This document shows, one piece after another, positions 1 to 8,457 of a stretch of DNA of 39,065 nucleotides (within the stretch, counting starts at the first letter, position 1; each line of letters opens with the position of its first letter). Made by a program: the position numbers and the translations under genes. Source of the stretch: Sphingomonas bacterium (GTDB lineage Bacteria > Pseudomonadota > Alphaproteobacteria > Sphingomonadales > Sphingomonadaceae); assembly GCF_028292965.1 (NCBI RefSeq), contig NZ_JAQGLG010000195.1:1-39065 (forward strand), written 5' to 3'. A model generated the notes under the pieces. That model ran no database searches, was not told where the DNA came from, and saw only the letters and a list, made by a program, of their open reading frames with translations.

Positions 1-1802
1 ACCAGGATCTGGTCGCTTAGTACCGTCTTGAGCTGCCCCGTGTTCATTTCCGGCACAAGGATCTTGTCATAACTCTTGAGCAGCGCATCCATATTCTTCG
101 GCATCGGCCAGATGTGGCGGATATGGATATGGCTGACATCGAGCCCCTTGCGTCGCGCGCGTCGCACTGCCTGATGAATCGGCCCGAAGGTCGAGCCCCA
201 GCCGACCACCGCCAGCTTGCCCGAGCTCTCGCCCATCGCGACCGCCTGATCGGGTACCGCGATATTGGCAACCTTGTCGTGGCGGATGTTAGTCATCGCC
301 TGATGGTTGGCCGCGCCATATTCGATATTGCCGGTGCCGAGCTGCTTTTCGATCCCGCCGATGCGGTGGAGCAGGCCCGGCGTGCCCGGCTTGACCCATG
401 GCCGCGCCAGCTTCTCATCGCGGGCATAGGGCAGGAACCCGCCCTCGGGCGCGACGTCCATGAATTCGACGGGGAACGGCGCGAAGCTGTCGATCGACGG
501 CACCTTCCACGGCTCGGCGGCATTGGCGATATAACCGTCGGTCAGCACCATCACCGGCGTCATATATTGCGTCGCGATGCGCACCGCCTCGATCGCCACC
601 TCGAACGCATCGGACGGCGAGCAGGCCGCGATCACCGGCATCGGCGCATCGCCGTTGCGGCCATAGACGGCCTGATAAAGATCGGACTGCTCGGTCTTGG
701 TCGGCAGGCCCGTCGAGGGGCCGCCACGCTGCGAGTTGATGATGACCAACGGAAGCTCGGTCATGATCGCCAGACCCATCGCCTCGCCCTTCAGCGCGAT
801 CCCAGGGCCCGATGAGGAGGTGACGCCGAGTTGCCCGGCATAGGACGCGCCGATCGCACTGGCGATCGCGGCGATCTCGTCCTCGGCCTGGAAGGTCGTG
901 ACGCTATATTCCTTCAGCCGCGACAGATGATGCAGGATCGCGGACGCAGGCGTGATCGGATAACCGCCGAAGAACATTGGCAGATTGGCGAGTTGCGCAC
1001 CGGCGACGAGACCGAGCGAGATGGCTTCCGCCCCGGTCACGGTGCGGTACAGGCCCGGCTCGGCGGGAGCCGCCGGTACGCTGTGCTGGCGCAACCGCGC
1101 GTCGCCCAGGCCACTGCCCGACAGCTCCGCCGTCTCGCCATAAGCGTGCCCGGCGTTGAGCGCTGCGATATTGGCCTCGGCCAGCGTTGGGTTCTTGGCA
1201 AATTTGTTCTTGAGCCAGGCGACGATCGGCTCGCGGCTCCGGTCGAACATCCACAGCGCCAGGCCGAGCGTCCACATATTCTTGCAGCGCAACGCTTCCT
1301 TGTTGCCCAATCCGAAGGGCTTCACGGATTCGAGCGTCAGCTGCGAAATGTCGAACGCGAGCATCTGCCACTTGGCCAGGCTGCCGTCGGTCAGCGGATT
1401 GACGGCATATTTTGCCTTGGCGAGGTTACGGTCGCCGAACTCACCCGAATCGACGATGATCAGCCCGCCGGGCTTGAGATCGCCGACATTGGTCTTGAGC
1501 GCCGCCGGGTTCATCGCGACCAGCACGTCGGGCGCATCGCCAGCGGTCTCGATCGCGGTCGAGCCGAAATTGATCTGAAACGCCGAGACGCCGAACAGCG
1601 TGCCCTGCGGGGCGCGGATCTCGGCCGGAAAATCGGGGAAGGTGGCAAGGTCGTTGCCGGCCAGCGCGGTCGACAGCGTGAACTGCCCCCCGGTCAGCTG
1701 CATGCCGTCGCCGGAATCACCCGCGAAGCGGACGACGATCGACTCGGCTGGTGGATGTGCGGACGCCTCTTGCGGCGTGATCGTATGGGCGGCGGTCGCC
1801 AT
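1..1802 (-). CDS. korA: 2-oxoglutarate:ferredoxin oxidoreductase subunit alpha (fused gamma-alpha), 3' end cut off by the window
   Basis: Oxidatively decarboxylates a 2-oxoacid, probably 2-oxoglutarate, to its acyl-CoA with electrons passed to ferredoxin; it acts in the cytoplasm with a KorB subunit that should lie downstream, outside the window. I translated this minus-strand frame directly. The N-terminal gamma-type domain has FAGDSGDGMQLTGGQF near residue 30, followed by the alpha-type pyrimidine-binding domain with the family motif GGYPITPAS. 600 codons are visible, and the family is about 600-620 aa, so only a short C-terminal tail is missing. I chose ATG 1802 (MATAAHTITP) because GGGAAG lies six bases upstream; ATG 1808 would leave almost no spacing. 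The substrate is inferred from the fused architecture; another 2-oxoacid is possible. Confidence 0.9.
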   Translation of the reverse strand, partial: MATAAHTITPQEASAHPPAESIVVRFAGDSGDGMQLTGGQFTLSTALAGNDLATFPDFPAEIRAPQGTLFGVSAFQINFGSTAIETAGDAPDVLVAMNPAALKTNVGDLKPGGLIIVDSGEFGDRNLAKAKYAVNPLTDGSLAKWQMLAFDISQLTLESVKPFGLGNKEALRCKNMWTLGLALWMFDRSREPIVAWLKNKFAKNPTLAEANIAALNAGHAYGETAELSGSGLGDARLRQHSVPAAPAEPGLYRTVTGAEAISLGLVAGAQLANLPMFFGGYPITPASAILHHLSRLKEYSVTTFQAEDEIAAIASAIGASYAGQLGVTSSSGPGIALKGEAMGLAIMTELPLVIINSQRGGPSTGLPTKTEQSDLYQAVYGRNGDAPMPVIAACSPSDAFEVAIEAVRIATQYMTPVMVLTDGYIANAAEPWKVPSIDSFAPFPVEFMDVAPEGGFLPYARDEKLARPWVKPGTPGLLHRIGGIEKQLGTGNIEYGAANHQAMTNIRHDKVANIAVPDQAVAMGESSGKLAVVGWGSTFGPIHQAVRRARRKGLDVSHIHIRHIWPMPKNMDALLKSYDKILVPEMNTGQLKTVLSDQIL

Positions 1803-1868
1803 CAGCATCTTCCCGTGGATTTCGTTGCCCCGCCCTTATGCCTCGGACGGTGGGTGTCCAACCTAGTT

Positions 1869-2795
1869 TCATGCGCGGCCGGTGCAACCGCTACTTTCCC
1901 GCTCATATGCCTCGCTTAGGGTCAGGATGGCCGTGACATGGCGTCGCGCGATGGCCAGCGCATCGTCGCCATAGCCACCGCCGACGGTGCTCGCGAGCGG
2001 AATGCCGCGCGCGATCATCAATCGGGCGACCAACCTCTCACGTGCGATCAGGCCTTCCTCGCTCAACGCCAGTCGCCCGAGCCGGTCGCCGCCGAACGGA
2101 TCGACACCCGCCTGATAGAGCACGATGTCTGGCCGTTCGCGGTCGAGCATCGGCGCAAGCGTGGTTTCCAGAGCTTCGAGATATGCGCCGTCGTCGGTGC
2201 CGTCCGGCAACGCGACATCCAGCGTCGAGCGCGCCTTGCGTACCGGAAAATTCTTCTCGGCATGGATCGAATAGGTCGTGATCTCCGGATGTCCCGCGGT
2301 CAGCGCGGCGGTACCGTCACCTTGATGGACATCGCAATCGACCACCATCACCCGCGCCACACTGCCCTCCTCGATCAACCGCATCGCTGCCACCGCAAGG
2401 TCGTTGAACACGCAATAACCCGCTCCGGTGGCCGCGAGCGCGTGATGGCTGCCGCCAGCGCTGTTGGCGGCATAGCCCCGTTCGAGCGCCAGTGTCGCGG
2501 CCAGCCAGGTTCCGCCGACGACATAAGGCGCGCGCCGCGCCACCGTCTCGTTCACGACAAAGCCGATGCGCCGCTCTTTCTCGCGCGGCACCTTCGCGCT
2601 CAGCACCTCGGTGACATAATCCGGATCATGCGCCGCCTCGATCCAGGCGCGCGGCATCGCCTCCGGCAAATGCCATGAGATCGCATCCCCTTCCGCCAGC
2701 AACAGGTCACGGATCAGGCCGTTCTTATTCCAGCGATAGGCACTCGGCGACGGCGCCACGGCGACATAGTCTGGGTGATGGACGACGGCGATCAC
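1869..2795 (-). CDS. Histone deacetylase family protein (acetylpolyamine/acetoin-utilisation type amidohydrolase)
   Basis: Zn-dependent deacetylase of the arginase/deacetylase fold, 308 aa, cytoplasmic. Bacterial members remove acetyl groups from polyamines or proteins. Visible family marks are the tandem histidines in GGSHHA (H117, H118), the metal-binding DCDVHQGDG (D155, H157), a third ligand in AGVDPF (D232) and a GGGY loop near the C-terminus supplying the transition-state tyrosine. The start is a GTG; a -10-like TAGGTA ends six bases before it, suggesting a leaderless mRNA. It is divergent from the esterase gene and lies 66 bp upstream of korA in the same direction. The substrate cannot be read from the sequence. 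Confidence 0.9.
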   Translation of the reverse strand: MIAVVHHPDYVAVAPSPSAYRWNKNGLIRDLLLAEGDAISWHLPEAMPRAWIEAAHDPDYVTEVLSAKVPREKERRIGFVVNETVARRAPYVVGGTWLAATLALERGYAANSAGGSHHALAATGAGYCVFNDLAVAAMRLIEEGSVARVMVVDCDVHQGDGTAALTAGHPEITTYSIHAEKNFPVRKARSTLDVALPDGTDDGAYLEALETTLAPMLDRERPDIVLYQAGVDPFGGDRLGRLALSEEGLIARERLVARLMIARGIPLASTVGGGYGDDALAIARRHVTAILTLSEAYERESSGCTGRA

Positions 2796-2801
2796 CCCGC
2801 T

Positions 2802-2830
2802 TACCTAGGGTGCGACAGGGGCCTGCGCCA
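2802..2830 (-). promoter_or_regulatory. Candidate leaderless promoter of the histone-deacetylase-family gene
   Basis: On the minus strand TGGCGC, a 17-base spacer and TAGGTA are followed by six bases and then the GTG start. Initiation 6-7 bases after the -10 would place the mRNA 5' end at the start codon. The -35 is weak; this is inference from spacing. Confidence 0.35.
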
Positions 2831-2851
2831 CCAGCTGGCCCGAGAGGAACG

Positions 2852-3829
2852 ATGATGACCAAATTCTTTGTCCGCCCCGACGCGCGCGCCTTTCTCGATT
2901 TCCTCAACGCCATGCCCGGGCCGAAGATGTATGAGATCGGTGCGCCCGCCGCGCGCCAGCTCTATCTCGGCATGCGCGACATGACCGACCTGCCTGTGGG
3001 CGATCTCGGCACACGTCTCGACCTCGCCATTCCCGGCCCGGCCGGCGACATCCCGGCGACATTGTTCGATCCGCGCGCCGGCCGCGAGCCCGGCCCGGTG
3101 ATGGTGTTCTATCATGGCGGCGGTTACGTCATCGGCGACGTCGAGAGCCATGCCAGCATCTGCGCAGAGATCGCGCGCACGCTCGACCTGCCGGTGGTCT
3201 CGGTCGATTATCGGCTCGCGCCCGAAGCGCCCTGGCCCGCCGCGCCCGACGATTGCGAAGCCGCCGCACGCTGGGTCGCCGGCAGCCCGGCCGCGCTTGG
3301 CCGAACCGTCACCTCGCTCGTCCTGTGCGGCGACAGTGCCGGCGGCAATCTGGCCATCGTCACTGCGATGGCGTTGCGCGACACGCCCGCCAAGGTTCCC
3401 GTCATCGCCCAACTGCCCTTCTACCCGGCGACCGACTCCACGGGCGAATATCCCTCTTATGTCGATTTCGCCGAGGGCTTCCTTCTGACCCGGGACAGCA
3501 TGGACTGGTTCACCGAAAGCTACGCGCCCGACATCAACCATCCCCGCGCCTCGCCGCTGCTCGGCAATCATGCCGGCCTGCCCCCGGCGGTGGTCGTCAC
3601 CGCCAGCCTCGATCCGATCCGCGATCAGGGCCGGGCCTATGCCGCCGCGCTGATCAAGGCCGGCGTGCCGGTGATCTTTCGCGAGGCGGTCGGCAACATC
3701 CATGGCTTCATCAACCTGCGCAAGGCGATCCCCTCCTCCGTCGGCGACATCACTGCGGCGCTGGCCGCGCTCAAGGGCCTGATCGTCGAGGCGGAAGGCG
3801 AACAGATCATGGCGCAGGCGGCGGAATGA
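2852..3829 (+). CDS. Alpha/beta hydrolase, HSL (hormone-sensitive lipase) family esterase
   Basis: Cytoplasmic carboxylesterase of about 325 aa that probably hydrolyses short-chain esters. The family signature is complete: oxyanion-hole HGGG at residues 88-91, nucleophile elbow GDSAGG with S162, acid D254 in SLDPIRD and catalytic H284 in NIHGF. The reading frame stays open upstream, but ATG 2852 follows AGAGGAA closely and gives the normal family N-terminus. Its stop codon overlaps the rppH start (ATGA), so the two are probably translationally coupled. There is no signal peptide. The natural substrate is unknown. Confidence 0.9.
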   Translation: MMTKFFVRPDARAFLDFLNAMPGPKMYEIGAPAARQLYLGMRDMTDLPVGDLGTRLDLAIPGPAGDIPATLFDPRAGREPGPVMVFYHGGGYVIGDVESHASICAEIARTLDLPVVSVDYRLAPEAPWPAAPDDCEAAARWVAGSPAALGRTVTSLVLCGDSAGGNLAIVTAMALRDTPAKVPVIAQLPFYPATDSTGEYPSYVDFAEGFLLTRDSMDWFTESYAPDINHPRASPLLGNHAGLPPAVVVTASLDPIRDQGRAYAAALIKAGVPVIFREAVGNIHGFINLRKAIPSSVGDITAALAALKGLIVEAEGEQIMAQAAE

Positions 3830-4305
3830 ACGACGCCGCTCTGTTGCCTTATCGTCCCTGCGCCGGCGTGATGCTGCTCAACGCCCAGGGCCAGGTGTTC
3901 GTCGGCCAGCGCCTCGATTCGACGCTCGAGGCATGGCAGATGCCACAGGGCGGAATCGATGACGGCGAAGACCCGCTCACCGCCGCGATCCGCGAGCTGG
4001 GTGAGGAAACCGGCATCACGCCCGACAAGGTCGCGTTGATCGCCGAAGCACCGGACGAACTGACCTATAACCTGCCCGAGGATATGGTCGGCAAGATATG
4101 GAAGGGCAAATGGCGCGGCCAGCGACAACGCTGGTTCCTGTTCCGCTTTCTCGGCAGCGACGACGATGTCGATATCGCTACCGAACATCAGGAATTCCGC
4201 GCCTGGCGCTGGCTGGAACCGCACGATCTTCCTGCGACGATCGTGCCGTTCAAAAAGGCGCTCTACGAACAGGTGCTCGCGGCCTTCGCGCCGCATCTGC
4301 GCTGA
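3826..4305 (+). CDS. rppH: RNA pyrophosphohydrolase (Nudix)
   Basis: Removes pyrophosphate from the 5' triphosphate end of mRNAs, which opens them to RNase-dependent decay. The 159-aa length fits alphaproteobacterial RppH. The N-terminal YRPCAGVMLLN is followed by a complete Nudix box (GGIDDGEDPLTAAIRELGEE then TGI), then QRQRWFLFRFLG and the tryptophan-rich FRAWRWLEP of RppH/Ap4A hydrolases. The start overlaps the esterase stop by four bases. A diadenosine polyphosphate hydrolase role is the main alternative, but the length and motifs match RppH well. Confidence 0.93.
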   Translation: MNDAALLPYRPCAGVMLLNAQGQVFVGQRLDSTLEAWQMPQGGIDDGEDPLTAAIRELGEETGITPDKVALIAEAPDELTYNLPEDMVGKIWKGKWRGQRQRWFLFRFLGSDDDVDIATEHQEFRAWRWLEPHDLPATIVPFKKALYEQVLAAFAPHLR

Positions 4306-4368
4306 GGTTATATCGTGCATAACCGTGTCGGGGTGGAGCGGGATGCCGTGACCGGCTAGGCTGGTGAG

Positions 4369-5577
4369 ATGACGACGCTTTCCCCCATCGAACAATCCGC
4401 CGTCGAGCAAGTCTCCAGCGCGCCGTTGCTGGCGCAGGTACAGGGCTGGGCCGCGATCAACAGCGGCACGCGCAACCTGACCGGTGTCGCCGCGGTCGGT
4501 GCGCAGCTCGCCAATGCCTTTGCCGCGCTGCCCGGCGACGTCGCGATGGTCGATCCTGCACCGGTCGAGGCCGTCGACGGCAACGGCGTCGCCCAGCCGC
4601 TGGGCCATGGTCGGCACCTCCATGTCACGGTCCGCCCCGAGGCGCCGGTGCAGATATTGCTGACCGGGCATATGGATACGGTCTATCCCGCCGATCATCC
4701 GTTCCAGGCCCAGCGCTTCCTCGCCGACGGGACTCTCAACGGCCCCGGCGTCGCCGACATGAAGAGCGGCCTGGCACTGATGCTCGCCGCTTTGAAGGCG
4801 GTGGAGGCGACGCCGCTCGCCGCGCGGATCGGCTATGAGGTGGTGATCAATTCCGATGAGGAAACCGGGTCGTTGTCCTCCGCCGCGCTGCTCGCCGGGG
4901 CCGCGCGCGGCAAGATCGCGGCGCTGACCTACGAACCCGCTCTGCCCGACGGCACGCTTGCCGGCGCGCGCGGCGGGACGGGCAATTTCTCGATCGTGGT
5001 GCGCGGGCGTAGCGCCCATGCCGGGCGCAACCCTGAGGACGGCCGCAACGCCATCGTCGCCGCCGCGGATCTGGCGGTGCGCCTCTCGCAAATCCGTGGC
5101 CCGAGCCTTGCGGTAAACCCGGCGAAGATCGAAGGCGGCGGGCCGAACAATGTCGTGCCCGATCTCGCTATCCTGCGCGTCAATTTCCGCCCCGCCACGT
5201 CGGAAGATATCACGCGCGCGCAGATTCATATCGATCAGATCGTCGCCATCGTCGCGAGCAAGCACGACGTTCACATCACCGTACATGGCGGCTTCAATCG
5301 CCCGCCCAAGCCGATCGACCCCGGTGCCGCGAAACTGTTCGACCTGGTCAAGACGGCCGGCGCCGATCTCGGCCTGACGATCGGGTGGCGCGCCACTGGC
5401 GGGGTGTGCGACGGCAACAACATCGCGGCCTGCGGCGTGCCCGTGGTCGACACGATGGGTGCGCGCGGCGGCGCGATCCATTCGCTGGACGAATTCCTCA
5501 TCGTCGAGAGCCTGGCCGAACGCGCGGCGCTGTCGGCCGTAACCATATTGCGCATCGCCGAACGAGGTGGCCTGTGA
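4369..5577 (+). CDS. M20 family metallohydrolase (carboxypeptidase G2/ArgE-DapE type)
   Basis: Cytoplasmic two-metal hydrolase of 402 aa that would cleave an N-acyl or peptide bond next to an amino acid. The metal and catalytic residues are in place: GHMDTVYP (H101, D103), GVADMKSG (D130), SDEETG (general base and ligand at 164-165), TYEP (E189) and the late AIHSLDEF histidine. The dimerisation lid is marked by GRSAHAGRNPEDGRNA. Its stop overlaps the GTG of astA, so the product probably works with arginine succinylation, perhaps on a succinylated or acetylated intermediate (inference). TAGGCT ends six bases before the ATG, so a leaderless start is possible, although GGTGAG immediately upstream could also bind the ribosome. 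Confidence 0.88.
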   Translation: MTTLSPIEQSAVEQVSSAPLLAQVQGWAAINSGTRNLTGVAAVGAQLANAFAALPGDVAMVDPAPVEAVDGNGVAQPLGHGRHLHVTVRPEAPVQILLTGHMDTVYPADHPFQAQRFLADGTLNGPGVADMKSGLALMLAALKAVEATPLAARIGYEVVINSDEETGSLSSAALLAGAARGKIAALTYEPALPDGTLAGARGGTGNFSIVVRGRSAHAGRNPEDGRNAIVAAADLAVRLSQIRGPSLAVNPAKIEGGGPNNVVPDLAILRVNFRPATSEDITRAQIHIDQIVAIVASKHDVHITVHGGFNRPPKPIDPGAAKLFDLVKTAGADLGLTIGWRATGGVCDGNNIAACGVPVVDTMGARGGAIHSLDEFLIVESLAERAALSAVTILRIAERGGL

Positions 5578-6590
5578 CTTTCCGTATCCGCGCCGCGCGC
5601 GACTCCGACCTGCAGCATCTCTATGAAATGGCCAAGCTGACCGGCGGCGGCTTCACCAACCTGCCCGCCGATCGCACTGCGCTGCAGGCCAAGCTCGACC
5701 GCAGCAGTGCGTCCTTCGCGCGCGAGGAAGATACGCTGGGCGATGACGTCTTCGTGCTGGTGCTCGAAAACGCCGACACCGGCGAGGTGCGCGGTACGTG
5801 CCAGATCTTCACCCGTGTCGGGCAGCAATATCCCTTTTACAGCTACCGTATCGGCACGCTGACCCAGCACAGCCGCGAGCTCGGCCGTACTTTTCGCGCT
5901 GACCAGCTCAGCCTGACCACCGATCTCGAAGGGTCGAGCGAAGTCGGCGGCCTGTTCCTCCACCCGGGAGAGCGGGCCGGCGGGCTGGGCATGCTGCTCG
6001 CACGCAGCCGTTACCTGTTCATCGCCGCGCACCGCGCACGCTTCGCCGACCGTATCCTCGCTGAATTGCGCGGGATCATCGACGAGGCCGGCGGCTCGCC
6101 CTTCTGGGACGGCCTGGCCGGTCGCTTCTTCGGGATGAATTTCCAGGACGCCGACCAGTTCAACGCGATCCATGGCCACCAGTTCATCGCCGACCTGTTT
6201 CCCAAACACCCGGTCTATGTCGCCATGCTATCGGAACACGCCCGCGCCACGATCGGGCTGCCCCACCCGTCGGGCCGCGCGGCGATGCGCATGCTCGAAA
6301 ACGAAGGCTTTGCGCACGAGCAATATGTCGACATCTTCGACGGCGGCCCGACGATGACCGCGCGCACCGACAATGTCCGCACGATCCGCGACGCGCGCCC
6401 CGCCAGGGTCGTCGCGATCGACGAAGATGGGGGGGAACAAGCCCTGATAGCTTTCGGTCGGTTGAGCGATTTCCGCACCGCTTATGGCCGCATCCGCCCG
6501 TGCGGCGACGGGATCGCGTTGAGCCGTGTCTGCGCCACGGCGCTGGGTGTCATCGAGGGCGACGATGTCAGCCACGTCGGCAGGTTGTGA
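5574..6590 (+). CDS. astA: Arginine N-succinyltransferase
   Basis: First enzyme of the arginine succinyltransferase (AST) pathway: transfers succinyl from succinyl-CoA to arginine in the cytoplasm. The protein is 338 aa, the family length. It starts FRIRAARDSDLQHLYEMA and contains LTGGGFTNLP, EVGGLFLHP and FFGMNFQDADQF with PKHPVY, all familiar in AstA. The start is GTG 5574, overlapping the upstream stop as GTGA, with AGGTGG just upstream. The rest of the pathway (astB, astC, astD, astE) is not in view. Pairing with an M20 hydrolase instead of astE is notable. Confidence 0.93.
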   Translation: MTFRIRAARDSDLQHLYEMAKLTGGGFTNLPADRTALQAKLDRSSASFAREEDTLGDDVFVLVLENADTGEVRGTCQIFTRVGQQYPFYSYRIGTLTQHSRELGRTFRADQLSLTTDLEGSSEVGGLFLHPGERAGGLGMLLARSRYLFIAAHRARFADRILAELRGIIDEAGGSPFWDGLAGRFFGMNFQDADQFNAIHGHQFIADLFPKHPVYVAMLSEHARATIGLPHPSGRAAMRMLENEGFAHEQYVDIFDGGPTMTARTDNVRTIRDARPARVVAIDEDGGEQALIAFGRLSDFRTAYGRIRPCGDGIALSRVCATALGVIEGDDVSHVGRL

Positions 6591-6678
6591 TCTGTCGGAT
6601 TAATTGACAGGTAACCACATCCATTAACGCGAAAGGTCGCGAATCTGCGATTGGCCCGGTCATTGCTTAATATCGGGC

Positions 6679-6897
6679 ATGTGGACCAGGATCGCCCGGC
6701 TGTTCGTCATCAAGACCAAGTTCGAGGCCTTTGCCGTGATCTACGGCCTCGGCACCGGGGCGGTGGAGCGCGGCGTGCACTATCTCCAGCAATATCCCGG
6801 CTTCGGCGGCTGGCTGTTGTTCGCGGTGTGTCCGATCGCGGTGTTCATGGCCGGCGCACGGATCCTGGACTCGGTCGAGCGGAGCCACGCGGCATGA
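6679..6897 (+). CDS. Small predicted membrane protein, function unknown
   Basis: 72 aa. The N-terminal half is amphipathic (KTKFEAFAVIYGLGTGAVERG), followed by one strong membrane segment, GWLLFAVCPIAVFMAGARIL (about residues 44-63), and a short charged tail. The composition and codon use fit a real protein and I recall similar short proteins in sphingomonads, but I cannot assign a family name. It sits 88 bp after astA with its own weak start region. Confidence 0.6.
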   Translation: MWTRIARLFVIKTKFEAFAVIYGLGTGAVERGVHYLQQYPGFGGWLLFAVCPIAVFMAGARILDSVERSHAA

Positions 6898-6912
6898 CCG
6901 AAGCTGTGCTTG

Positions 6913-6944
6913 TTGCGGTCGCGGCATGGGTGCCGCGGTCGCAA
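6913..6944 (+). terminator. Hairpin after the small membrane protein
   Basis: Two 14-base arms (6913-6926 and 6931-6944) pair except for two central mismatches, around a TGGG loop. No T-run follows on the plus strand, so this is either a weak or Rho-assisted terminator or a decayed REP-type palindrome. The trailing GCAATGACGGG resembles the ends of REP-like elements in related genomes. Confidence 0.4.
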
Positions 6945-6978
6945 TGACGGGAAAGCATGCGATGTGACTGTTCCATTC

Positions 6979-6984
6979 TATAAT
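6979..6984 (+). promoter_or_regulatory. Consensus -10 box upstream of the sensor kinase
   Basis: A perfect TATAAT sits in an AT-rich patch that stands out from the surrounding GC-rich DNA, 55 bases before the TTG start of the kinase gene. I found no good -35 hexamer at the usual distance. Confidence 0.35.
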
Positions 6985-7039
6985 TTAAGTTAAAGTCGTG
7001 ATGGTCCCCGGGGGGTGGGCTTAACCAGGGGGATGTTTC

Positions 7040-8389
7040 TTGCGATTGTTCGGCGGCCTGTACGCACGGCTTACGGCCCAGGCCCTGCTCGTGGCCGCCC
7101 TGCCCGGCGCGCTGCTGGTGTGGAATCTCGGGCGTGGGCATGACAGCTATATCGCGGCGCAGGATCACCACGCGCTGGCCGGTCTGGCCACGCTGGTCTC
7201 GACCGAAATGCGCACCGACGCCGCGCCGCAGGTGGCGTTGGCCGCCGCGCAGCGCGATTTCCACGACGGTCAGATCGGCGGCGACCCCATCGCGCCGCTG
7301 ATCGACCGCGTCGCGCTTTATACGCCAGCCGGCGCGCTGATCGGCGGCGCGACGCCCGACACCAGCCAAGCGCATGACGAACGGCCGGTCAGGCTGGGCG
7401 GCGCGACCGTCGCGTTGCTGCGCATCGTCCGCGCCCCGGCCACCGGCGGCGCTGGCTACAGCTTCATGCGCGACCAGATCGTCGGCATCGTCGCGGCGAT
7501 GGCCGCGATCCTGCTGATCCTGCTTGTCGCCGGCTATAACATCGCCGCCGCATGGACTCGCCCGCAGCGCGCGCTCTACCGCGCCAGCCGCGCCATCGCG
7601 CAGGGCGATTACGACACCGATGTCAGCGAGGAAGGCCCGGCCGAAACACGCGCGACGATGCGCAATCTCGGCCGCATCGCGCGTTCGTTCGACCGGCTCG
7701 AGACGGCGCGCCGCACCTGGCTGGTCAACGTGTCGGAAGAACTGCGCAAGCCGGTGCAGCTGCTCGGCGACAAGCTGATCGCGCTGCACGAGACCTCACC
7801 AGTCGACGACCAGACGGCATTCGAGGACATTGTCGGCGACGTCCAGCGCCTGTCGGAAATGGCCGAGGATCTCCATGCCGTGGCGATGGCCGATCTCGGC
7901 CGCTTGCCGGTGACCTTCGCCACGGTCGATCCGGTGGCGCTGATCCACAATGCGATCTGGACCAGCAAGCGCCGCGCCGAGGCGCAGCGCGTGTCGCTTG
8001 AGCCGGGCCAGCTGCCGCCGACAACCGTGCCGGTCAAATGGGATGGCGCTCGGATCGAACAGCTGTTCACCGCGCTGATCGAAAACAGCCTGCGCTACAC
8101 GCCCGCCGGCGGGCGCATCGCGCTTGGCCTGGAGGGGCAGCGCGGCGCATGGCGGCTGATCGTCGACGACAGTGCACCGGGCGTCGATATCGATCTCGCA
8201 CGCGAACTGTTCGAGCCCTTTTACCGGACCTCGCTCACGCCAGGTGAATCGGTCACCACCTACGGCCTGGGCCTCGCCACCGCACAGTCGATCGTCGAGG
8301 CGCACCATGGCCGCATCGAGGCCAGCCCCTCCCCGCTCGGCGGCCTGCGCGTCACCGTCGTCCTGCCGAGCGCACCGCCGACCGCTTGA
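7040..8389 (+). CDS. BaeS-like sensor kinase homologue lacking the phospho-accepting histidine
   Basis: 449-aa membrane protein. It has an N-terminal membrane helix (about 12-30), an extracytoplasmic region (31-148), a second helix (about 149-170), a HAMP-like linker, a HisKA-like dimerisation helix (about 221-285) and a HATPase domain. The ATP-binding motifs look complete: N349 in IENSLRY, D377 in DDSAPG (the form seen in BaeS), LFEPFYR and TYGLGLA. The H-box, however, reads NVSEELRKP where active kinases have SHELRTP: residue 233 is Glu (GAA 7736-7738). It could be a phosphatase-only, allosteric or dimer-partner protein. No response regulator gene is adjacent. The start is TTG 7040, with AGGGGGA seven bases upstream. 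A ferric, peptide or envelope-stress signal is possible but unproven. Confidence 0.88.
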   Translation: MRLFGGLYARLTAQALLVAALPGALLVWNLGRGHDSYIAAQDHHALAGLATLVSTEMRTDAAPQVALAAAQRDFHDGQIGGDPIAPLIDRVALYTPAGALIGGATPDTSQAHDERPVRLGGATVALLRIVRAPATGGAGYSFMRDQIVGIVAAMAAILLILLVAGYNIAAAWTRPQRALYRASRAIAQGDYDTDVSEEGPAETRATMRNLGRIARSFDRLETARRTWLVNVSEELRKPVQLLGDKLIALHETSPVDDQTAFEDIVGDVQRLSEMAEDLHAVAMADLGRLPVTFATVDPVALIHNAIWTSKRRAEAQRVSLEPGQLPPTTVPVKWDGARIEQLFTALIENSLRYTPAGGRIALGLEGQRGAWRLIVDDSAPGVDIDLARELFEPFYRTSLTPGESVTTYGLGLATAQSIVEAHHGRIEASPSPLGGLRVTVVLPSAPPTA

Positions 8390-8394
8390 GCCAT

Positions 8395-8431
8395 AAGAAA
8401 AACGGCGCGCGTTGCGGGGAACGCGCGCCGT
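8395..8431 (-). terminator. Rho-independent terminator of the first TonB receptor gene
   Basis: A perfect 12-bp stem (8402-8413 with 8420-8431) around GCGGGG is followed on the minus strand by TTTTTCTT. It lies 27 bp after the receptor's stop codon. The kinase gene converges on the other side, but no T-run is present in its direction. Confidence 0.85.
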
Positions 8432-8457
8432 CAATCGCTCCGGGAAGTCAGGGTCTC

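Noticed and set aside
3637..5481. Long minus-strand open frame (614 codons) across the rppH and M20 genes
   Set aside because: It is antisense to two genes with intact catalytic motifs, is rich in Arg, Asp, Gly and His as expected of a GC-rich shadow frame, and has no domain or start signal.
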